64,000 bases of DNA from Methylobrevis albus (GTDB lineage: Bacteria; Pseudomonadota; Alphaproteobacteria; Rhizobiales; Pleomorphomonadaceae). The stretch covers positions 62,001 through 126,000 of the forward strand of contig NZ_JADZLT010000040.1 of NCBI RefSeq assembly GCF_015904235.1. The letters are read 5' to 3'. How positions within the stretch are numbered: the first letter of the stretch is position 1; every line of letters begins with the position of its first letter. Below are positions 18,296 through 24,438 of this stretch, piece by piece. A model generated the notes under the pieces. That model saw only the letters and a list, made by a program, of their open reading frames with translations. It did no database searches and was not told where the DNA came from. The translations under genes were made by a program, and so were the position numbers.

Positions 18296-18865
18296 ATGGT
18301 CAAGGTCATCGCCAGCCAGGTCCGCAAGGGCAACGTCCTCGAGCTGGACAACCAGCTCTACGTGGTGCTCACCGCGGAAAACTTTCACCCCGGCAAGGGC
18401 ACGCCGACGACCCAGATCGACATGCGCCGGATCTCCGACGGGGTGAAGACGACGCAGCGCTACAAGACCACCGAGCAGGTCGAGCGCGCCTTCATCGAGG
18501 ACCAGGACTTCAACTACCTCTACCAGGACGCCGACGGCTACCATTTCATGAACATGGAAAGCTACGAGCAGATCCAGGTGCCCGAGGACGTGATCGGCGA
18601 CCAGAAGGTCTGGCTGCAGGAAGGCGTCTCCTGCCGTATCGCCCGCTACAACGAGCTGCCGATCTCGGTCGAGCTGCCGGCGCGCATGGTGTTCGAGGTC
18701 GTCGAGACCGAGCCGGCGATGAAGGGCCAGACCGCGACGTCGTCCTACAAGCCCGCCATTCTCAACAACGGCGCCCGCTCCATGGTCCCGCCGCACATCC
18801 AGACCGGCACCCGCATCGTCATCCAGACGGAAGACGGGTCGTATGTGGAACGTGCCAAGGACTGA
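18296..18865 (+). CDS. efp: Translation elongation factor P
   Basis: A 189-residue EF-P, which relieves ribosomes stalled at consecutive prolines. The modification loop FHPGKGTP has its target lysine at residue 34, in line with modification by EpmA encoded opposite. Domains: KOW-like N-terminal, central OB fold, C-terminal OB fold. The length is typical. The many proline stretches in the two lipoproteins of this window and in FtsZ's linker would depend on EF-P for efficient translation. The gene ends shortly before a pair of inverted repeats. Confidence 0.97.
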   Translation: MVKVIASQVRKGNVLELDNQLYVVLTAENFHPGKGTPTTQIDMRRISDGVKTTQRYKTTEQVERAFIEDQDFNYLYQDADGYHFMNMESYEQIQVPEDVIGDQKVWLQEGVSCRIARYNELPISVELPARMVFEVVETEPAMKGQTATSSYKPAILNNGARSMVPPHIQTGTRIVIQTEDGSYVERAKD

Positions 18866-18885
18866 GGCTGGACCCGCCCTGTCTT

Positions 18886-19024
18886 GTCATGGTCCGCGCA
18901 GGCGGACCATCCACGACGGGGCGGTTCAGGGCACACCTTGGTCTGTAGTCGATCCAGGGTGTTCCGCGACTGCGAGGCAGTATCTCGAGGCTCGCGTGGA
19001 TGGTCCGCCTGCGCGGACCATGAC
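18886..19024. repeat. Pair of 30-bp inverted repeats after efp
   Basis: Arms at 18886-18915 and 18995-19024 are reverse complements over 30 bases (GTCATGGTCCGC...). Each arm also contains its own 9-bp hairpin (ATGGTCCGC/GCGGACCAT), a REP-like design. The spacer is 79 bases. Between efp and the downstream MaoC gene, which is on the opposite strand, the pair could serve as transcript terminator for both. No T run was seen. Confidence 0.8.
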
Positions 19025-19091
19025 CAGATTCGGTCAACAGGATTTGGGGTCAGTCAGGCGCCTTTGACCTGGCACTCCGAACAACCCCCCT

Positions 19092-19532
19092 TCAGCCCCC
19101 CGCCGGCACCATCACCGCGCCTTCCATCTCGAACACCAGCTCGCCGTGCTGGTTGGTGGCCGTGCTGCGGGTTTCGATGATGCCCCAGCCGGGGCGGCTG
19201 CGCAGGATGCGCTTGGCGCTGACCTCGTTGAAATAGGCGAGGGTGTCGCCGGCGTAGACCGGCTTCAGCCAGCGGATGGCGCGCAGGCCCGGCGAGATGC
19301 CGGCGAGGGTGTCGCGGGCGCGGGAATAGTCGACCGTCAGCCGCATCCAGATACAGCAGGTGTGCCAGCCCGACGCGCAGAGCGCGCCGAAGTGGCTCTG
19401 CACCGCGGCGTGTGGATCGGTGTGGAAAAGCTGTGGATCGAACGCCGTCGCGAAGCGGATGATCTCCGCTTCCGTGAAGGTGTGGGTGCCGAGCACGGCG
19501 ACGTCGCCGATCTCGATGTCCTCGAGGCGCAT
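19092..19532 (-). CDS. MaoC-like dehydratase/hydratase
   Basis: A 146-residue hot-dog-fold protein of the MaoC family, which includes (R)-specific enoyl-CoA hydratases. The hydratase motif with Asp and His is visible in FATAFDPQLFHTDPHAAV, followed by SHFGALCASGWHTCCIWMRL. Starts at ATG 19532, four bases after the stop of the next MaoC gene upstream (19537); they form an operon. The two proteins resemble each other and may act as partners (heterodimer) or in the same pathway. The physiological substrate is not clear from sequence. Confidence 0.85.
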   Translation of the reverse strand: MRLEDIEIGDVAVLGTHTFTEAEIIRFATAFDPQLFHTDPHAAVQSHFGALCASGWHTCCIWMRLTVDYSRARDTLAGISPGLRAIRWLKPVYAGDTLAYFNEVSAKRILRSRPGWGIIETRSTATNQHGELVFEMEGAVMVPAGG

Positions 19533-19536
19533 CGCG

Positions 19537-19983
19537 TCAGCCCCTCCCGACGATGATGGTGGCGGTGAAGGCGCAGACGCGCTCGCCGCGCTGGTTGACC
19601 ATCTCGAACGCCGCGTCGACATAGCCGCGGTCGCTGCGGCGGCCGGAGGGGCGCACCGCCGTCACCTCGTAGCGGCCGGTGAGCCGGTCGCCGACGAGCA
19701 CCGGGCGCGGCCATTTCAGGTCGCGCACGCCGGGCGAGCCCATCGAGCGGGTGGCGCCGAGCAGGCCGTCGACCATCAGCCGCATCATCAATGCCGTGGT
19801 GTGCCAGCCGCTCGCCGCATGGCCGCCGAGCGGGGAGGCGCGGCCGGCCTCCGGGTCGAGGTGGAACGGCTGCGGGTCGAACTCCTCGGCAAAGGCGATC
19901 ACCGCGTCGGCCGTGATCTCGACGCTGCCGAGCACGCCCGCCTCGCCGGCGGCAAAATCGTCGAAGCCTCTCGGTCCTTGCAT
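19537..19983 (-). CDS. MaoC-like dehydratase/hydratase
   Basis: A 148-residue protein of the MaoC family with the hydratase motif FAEEFDPQPFHLDPEAG and the GHAASGWHTTALMMRLMVDG helix. ATG 19983 gives the family N-terminus; a longer frame to 20073 is disfavoured. It is upstream of and close to the second MaoC gene (19092-19532), so both are expressed as one transcript. Such pairs are frequent in alphaproteobacteria. The substrate is unassigned; the position next to dcw genes is probably accidental. Confidence 0.85.
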   Translation of the reverse strand: MQGPRGFDDFAAGEAGVLGSVEITADAVIAFAEEFDPQPFHLDPEAGRASPLGGHAASGWHTTALMMRLMVDGLLGATRSMGSPGVRDLKWPRPVLVGDRLTGRYEVTAVRPSGRRSDRGYVDAAFEMVNQRGERVCAFTATIIVGRG

Positions 19984-20745
19984 AGCTCGTCCCTTCGTCA
20001 CCCCGTCGGCGCCATACTGCCGCGCCGAACGGGGCGCTGCCAAGGCGGACGCCGACCCGCGGCATGCGACCATTGTTCATCGGTCCGCGACCCCAGCCGG
20101 TCGGCCCTGCACACCGGCCAATGCCTTGGGCGCGTCTCCCCGCCGCCTTCCGTTGCCCTCGGAGGGGCCTCGAAGCGTCGCTTTTTTGCAACGCAGCGTG
20201 AGCCAAAGCCGCCCTGTCCACAGGCTGCGTCAGCGTCCCTTGGGAAAACATGGGAACAGTCCTGTCCCGCCGCCACCAAGGCCGCGCGCGGCCAGGCGAC
20301 GATGGCTGCGTCGCGTTTTGCAAGTCGCTGATTTCGCGGGATTTCGGCGTTTTCGGGCGTCGCCAAGGAATTGTTAATCTTAACAGTGCTTCAATGTCGG
20401 AACGCCGTGGAAAAGCAATGAGGCTCCCGACCGGTTCCGTTGACGCCCATGTATACCCATGTTATCCCAAATCATCCCGCCCAGAACAGGGTCTCGTCCG
20501 GCCAAGGCGGCCGGCGCCGCGCGACGATGCTTCGTCGGCGTCGGGCGGGTGTTGGCGTTTCGATCCGCATCGAGGCGGCCGGGACGACGGGGCGGGGTGG
20601 CGCGGGCGGCCAGGGTTCGGCGGCGCGCGCATCGGGGTCTTTCAGTTGCGTCATCCGGCCGGTCGTTCCGGCCGATCGCCGGGCCGGACACAGCGTCCGC
20701 CGCGGTGGCTCTGTCCGCCATCCGGCGGGCTCGAAGCGGGGGAAA
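19984..20745. other. Regulatory region between MaoC genes and mraZ
   Basis: About 760 bases between the divergent maoC operon and mraZ. Contents seen: a lone TGGGA-N5-TGGGA pair at 20241-20260, an AT-rich stretch with GTTAATCTTAAC (20371-20382) that resembles inverted CtrA half-sites but lacks the standard spacing, and the MraZ-like box array at 20446-20480. No convincing ORF was found; the in-frame extension of mraZ through 20440 does not resemble MraZ. Promoter and long leader of the dcw operon are expected here. Confidence 0.45.
20446..20480 (-). promoter_or_regulatory. Four MraZ-like boxes (TGGG repeats, 10-bp period)
   Basis: On the minus strand, three TGGG and one CGGG occur exactly every 10 bases (plus-strand CCCA at 20446, 20456, 20466 and CCCG at 20476). 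The TGGG-N6 period matches the direct repeats bound by MraZ at its own promoter. Here the array is in reverse orientation and about 270-300 bases before mraZ, so it may mark the dcw promoter's control region. Autoregulation is inferred. Confidence 0.6.
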
Positions 20746-21219
20746 ATGAGCGGCTTCGTTTCGCACTGCACCAAGAAGATCGACAAGAAGGGGCGGGTCT
20801 CCGTTCCGGCGTCGTTCCGTCAGGTGCTGACGCGCGACGGCTTCGAGGGCGTGCACTGCTACCCGTCGCTCGACATGGCCGCGATCGACTGCGGCGGCAA
20901 CGCGCTGCTCGGCGAGATCGAGAAGCAACTCGGCCGTTTCGTGCCCTTCAGCGAGGACCACGACTTTCTCGCCTCGGCCTTCTACGGCAGCTCGGAGCAT
21001 CTCGGCTTCGACCCGGAGGGCCGCATCAGCCTCACCGAATCGCTGCTCTCCGCCGCCGGCATCGCCGACGAAGTGACCTTCGTCGGCCTCGGCTACAAGT
21101 TCCAGATCTGGGAGCCGCAGCGCTGGCTCGCCCACCGCGAGGAGGCGACGCGCCGCCTCGCCGCGCTGCGCCGCTCGCTCGGCAGCCGCACCGAGCCGCC
21201 GAAAGGGGAGGGCGCATGA
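20746..21219 (+). CDS. mraZ: Transcriptional regulator MraZ
   Basis: A 157-residue MraZ, the DNA-binding repressor encoded first in most dcw clusters. Two AbrB/SpoVT-like DxxxR repeats are visible: DKKGRVSVP near the start and DPEGRISL near residue 85. Start ATG 20746 has GGGGGA four to eight bases upstream; the frame remains open to 20440 but that part is unlike MraZ. Its stop overlaps the rsmH start (ATGA). A likely binding site array lies upstream at 20446-20480. MraZ presumably restrains the expression of the whole cell division operon. Confidence 0.93.
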   Translation: MSGFVSHCTKKIDKKGRVSVPASFRQVLTRDGFEGVHCYPSLDMAAIDCGGNALLGEIEKQLGRFVPFSEDHDFLASAFYGSSEHLGFDPEGRISLTESLLSAAGIADEVTFVGLGYKFQIWEPQRWLAHREEATRRLAALRRSLGSRTEPPKGEGA

Positions 21220-22241
21220 CCGCCGCCCCGGCTGCCCCCGATCCCCACGACATGCCGCACATCCCGGTCCTGCTCGACGAAGTGCTCGCCGCGCTGGCAC
21301 CGATCGCGGGCGGTGTCTTCGTCGACGGCACCTTCGGCGCCGGCGGCTATACCTCGGCGGTCCTCGGCCAGGGCGCCGCCACCGTGATCGCGATCGACCG
21401 CGACCCGACGGCGATCGAGGCCGGCCAGGACCTCGTCCGCCGCGCCGCGGGACGGTTGAAGCTGGTGCACGGCACATTCGGCGCCCTCGACGAGCACGCC
21501 CGCGGGGCGGGCCACGATGCGGTGGACGGCGTCGTGCTCGACATCGGCGTTTCGTCGATGCAGCTCGACCAGGCCGAGCGCGGCTTCTCGTTCCGCTTCG
21601 ACGGGCCGCTCGACATGCGGATGAGCCGCACCGGGCCGAGCGCCGCCGACGTGGTCAACGGCCTCGACGGCCGCGACCTCACCCGGGTGATTGGCCTCTT
21701 CGGCGAGGAGCGCCGCGCCGGCCAGATCTCGCGGGCGATCGTCCGGCGCCGCGAGCAGGCGCCGCTCGCCACGACGCGCGATCTCGTCGCGGTGATCGAA
21801 AGCGTGCTCGGTCCGAAGCGCGGCCCGGAGGCGCATCCGGCGACCCGCACCTTCCAGGCGATCCGCATCTTCGTGAACCGCGAGCTCGAGGAACTCGGCC
21901 TCGCGCTCGCGGCGGCGGAGCGGCTGGTGTCCACCGGCGGCCGGCTGGCCGTTGTCGCCTTCCATTCGCTCGAAGACCGCATCGTCAAGCGCTTCCTCGC
22001 CGAACGCAGCCGGACCAGCGCGCAGGGCTCGCGCCACATGGCCGATGTCGCGGTGCCGCCGCCGACCTTCCGGCTCGACCGCCGCAACGGCGTCGAGGCG
22101 TCCGACGCCGAGACCGCCCGCAACCCGCGGTCGCGCTCGGCCCGACTGCGATTCGGCGTGCGCACGGATGCGCCCGCCCGCCCGCTCGCCCTTGCCGATC
22201 TCGGCATACCCGACCTCGCCGGCATGCGTTTCTCAGGATGA
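21216..22241 (+). CDS. rsmH: 16S rRNA (cytosine(1402)-N4)-methyltransferase
   Basis: A 341-residue RsmH (MraW) that N4-methylates C1402 in the 16S rRNA decoding centre. Typical features are HIPVLLDEVLAAL, the SAM-binding VDGTFGAGGYTSAVL, VVLDIGVSSMQLDQAERGFSF and the FQAIRIFVNRELEEL stretch. The start overlaps the mraZ stop by four bases, so the genes are translationally coupled. ftsL follows 7 bases later. Confidence 0.96.
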   Translation: MTAAPAAPDPHDMPHIPVLLDEVLAALAPIAGGVFVDGTFGAGGYTSAVLGQGAATVIAIDRDPTAIEAGQDLVRRAAGRLKLVHGTFGALDEHARGAGHDAVDGVVLDIGVSSMQLDQAERGFSFRFDGPLDMRMSRTGPSAADVVNGLDGRDLTRVIGLFGEERRAGQISRAIVRRREQAPLATTRDLVAVIESVLGPKRGPEAHPATRTFQAIRIFVNRELEELGLALAAAERLVSTGGRLAVVAFHSLEDRIVKRFLAERSRTSAQGSRHMADVAVPPPTFRLDRRNGVEASDAETARNPRSRSARLRFGVRTDAPARPLALADLGIPDLAGMRFSG

Positions 22242-22248
22242 GTCCGTC

Positions 22249-22602
22249 ATGAACAGGTTCGTCAACGTGCTGCTCGTCTTCCTGATGGCGCTGGGTGCAG
22301 CCGCCGTCTACGACATGAAGTACGAGGCGGAAGCCGCGGCCGAGCGCGTTGCCGCGCTCGAGCGCAAGGTGGTCGCCGAGCAGGAACGCATCAGCATGCT
22401 GAAGGCGAGCTGGAGCGTGCTCACCCAGCCCGGCCGCCTGCAGGAACTGACCGATCGCCACGGGCCCGAACTCGGGCTCGCCGCGATGGACGTCAACCAG
22501 ATCGCCGACCTCACCGAAATTCCAGAGAAGCCGATCGTCATGGGGCCGCCGGCCCCCGACGACGCGATCGTCACCAGTTCCGTCAAGAAGCGGAAGGAGT
22601 AA
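22249..22602 (+). CDS. ftsL: Cell division protein FtsL
   Basis: A 117-residue bitopic divisome protein: short cytoplasmic tail, one membrane helix (about residues 5-22) and a leucine-zipper-like periplasmic coiled coil (YEAEAAAERVAALERKVVAEQERISMLKASWSVLTQPGRLQELTD). FtsL forms a complex with FtsQ and FtsB and helps activate FtsWI. Sequence is weakly conserved, as usual for FtsL; position between rsmH and ftsI decides the assignment. The gene is transcribed with the cluster and lies five bases ahead of ftsI. Confidence 0.92.
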   Translation: MNRFVNVLLVFLMALGAAAVYDMKYEAEAAAERVAALERKVVAEQERISMLKASWSVLTQPGRLQELTDRHGPELGLAAMDVNQIADLTEIPEKPIVMGPPAPDDAIVTSSVKKRKE

Positions 22603-22607
22603 CGACG

Positions 22608-24335
22608 ATGCGCCTCCTGCCCGCCTTCCTGTCGAAGACCCCGCGGACCGCCAAGACCGCTGGTGCCGCCGCGCCGGCGCGCAAGGCCCGCGTGCGCAGC
22701 CCCGGCGACGTCACCAGCGGCCGGGTCGTGCTGGCGATGCTGGCGTTCGGTCTCGTCTACGGCGCGATCATCACCCGTCTCGTGCTGCTCGGCGTTGCCG
22801 ACGAGGCGACCGGCGGGCTCGGCTCGCGCGGTATGACGGCCTCCTCGCGCCCCGACATCCTCGACCGCAACGGCGAGGTGCTGGCGACCGACATCAAGAC
22901 CGCCTCGCTCTATGCCGAGCCGCGCCGCGTCGTCGATCCGGACGAGGCGACGGAAATGCTCGCCTCCGTGCTGCCGGAACTCGGCAACGACAAGGTGCGC
23001 ACCGCGCTGTCGTCGCAGGCCGGCTTCCTGTGGCTGAAGCGCGAAGTGACGCCCGAGCAGCAGGAGCAGATCTTCAACCTCGGCATCCCGGGCATCAAGT
23101 TCGAGAGCGAGAGCCGCCGCTTCTATCCGGGCGGCCGCACGGTCGGTTACGTCACCGGCCACGTCAACATCGACAACAAGGGCATCGCCGGCATCGAGAA
23201 GTACGTCGACGACCAGTGGCTCGGCGACCTGCACGCGCTCGGCTTTGCCTCGACGCCGAACCTCGAGCCGATCCGCCTCGCGATGGACCTGCGCGTCCAG
23301 CACGTCGTGCACCACGAGATCGCCACCGGCATGCAGCGCTACCACGCGATCGCCGCGGCGGGCATCGTGCTCAACGCCAAGACCGGCGAGGTCGTCGCGA
23401 TGACCTCGGTGCCGGACTACGACCCCAACAACCCGGCCGAGGCGCTCGACCCGAACCGGCTCAACCGCGCCTCGGCCGGCGTCTTCGAGATGGGCTCGAC
23501 GTTCAAGCTGTTCACCACGGCGATGGCGCTCGATTCCGGGCTGGTGCGGCTCAACGACAGCTTCGACGCCCGCTCGGCGCTGCGCGTCGGCGGCTTCACG
23601 ATCAACGACTTCCACGGCAAGCACCGGGTGCTGACCGTGCCGGAGATCTTCATCTACTCGTCGAACATCGGCACGGCGCGCCAGGCGCTGAAGGTCGGCC
23701 TCAAGGGCCAGCAGGAGTTCCTGAAGCGCATCGGCCTGATGGACAAGGTCCCGACCGAACTGCCGGAGGTGGCGCTGCCGATCCTGCCGCGGCGCTGGTC
23801 CGATCTCGTCGGCATCACCGTGTCGTTCGGCCACGGTATCTCGGTGACGCCGCTCGCGACCGCGGTCGCCGCCGCGGCGATCATGAACGGCGGCTACCTG
23901 CTGCCGCCGACCTTCTTCCCGCGCAGCGAGGCGGAGGCGCAGTCGATCGGCAAGCGGGTGCTCTCCGAGCAGACCTCGAAGGAAATGCGCTACCTGATGC
24001 GGCTCAACGTGACGAAGGGGTCCGGCAAGCGCGCCGACGTGCCCGGCTACCGGGTCGGCGGCAAGACCGGCACCGCCGAGAAGGTCGTCAACGGCCGCTA
24101 TTCATCGAACAAGCGCCGCAACGCGTTCATCGCCGCTTTCCCGATCGAGGATCCCGAGTACCTCGTCCTCGTGGTGCTCGACGAGCCGGAGCCGGAGAAG
24201 CCGGGGATGGGGGCGACCGCCGGCGTCAACACCGCCCAGATGGCGGGCGCCATCATCAGCCGCGTCGCTCCGATGCTCGGCGTCACGCCGCGCTTCGACA
24301 ACGACGGGGAGCAGCCGATCGCCGTCAACTACTGA
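22608..24335 (+). CDS. ftsI: Peptidoglycan transpeptidase FtsI (PBP3)
   Basis: A 575-residue class B penicillin-binding protein that cross-links septal peptidoglycan. There is a single N-terminal membrane helix (about residues 40-60) followed by a PBP dimer domain, and the transpeptidase motifs STFK (catalytic Ser about residue 297), SSN (IYSSNIGTAR, about 349) and KTGT (GGKTGTAEKV, about 484). All catalytic residues are present. RBS AAGGAG precedes ATG 22608. FtsI works with FtsW (downstream in this cluster) in the divisome. Confidence 0.96.
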   Translation: MRLLPAFLSKTPRTAKTAGAAAPARKARVRSPGDVTSGRVVLAMLAFGLVYGAIITRLVLLGVADEATGGLGSRGMTASSRPDILDRNGEVLATDIKTASLYAEPRRVVDPDEATEMLASVLPELGNDKVRTALSSQAGFLWLKREVTPEQQEQIFNLGIPGIKFESESRRFYPGGRTVGYVTGHVNIDNKGIAGIEKYVDDQWLGDLHALGFASTPNLEPIRLAMDLRVQHVVHHEIATGMQRYHAIAAAGIVLNAKTGEVVAMTSVPDYDPNNPAEALDPNRLNRASAGVFEMGSTFKLFTTAMALDSGLVRLNDSFDARSALRVGGFTINDFHGKHRVLTVPEIFIYSSNIGTARQALKVGLKGQQEFLKRIGLMDKVPTELPEVALPILPRRWSDLVGITVSFGHGISVTPLATAVAAAAIMNGGYLLPPTFFPRSEAEAQSIGKRVLSEQTSKEMRYLMRLNVTKGSGKRADVPGYRVGGKTGTAEKVVNGRYSSNKRRNAFIAAFPIEDPEYLVLVVLDEPEPEKPGMGATAGVNTAQMAGAIISRVAPMLGVTPRFDNDGEQPIAVNY

Positions 24336-24438
24336 CGGTGATCGGGACCGAACGAGGGAGAGCCGGGGGGCACTCCCGAATTCGGACAGAAATCGAGAGC
24401 AGTTTCGCCGCGTCCGTCCCGGATTCGCAGGATTACCG

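Noticed and set aside
20241..20260. The TGGGA-N5-TGGGA pair as the main MraZ site
   Set aside because: Only two units and about 490 bases from mraZ; the four-unit array at 20446-20480 is a better candidate.
20371..20382. A CtrA binding site (GTTAATCTTAAC) before mraZ
   Set aside because: The half-sites are too close together and inverted; the standard TTAA-N7-TTAA spacing is absent.
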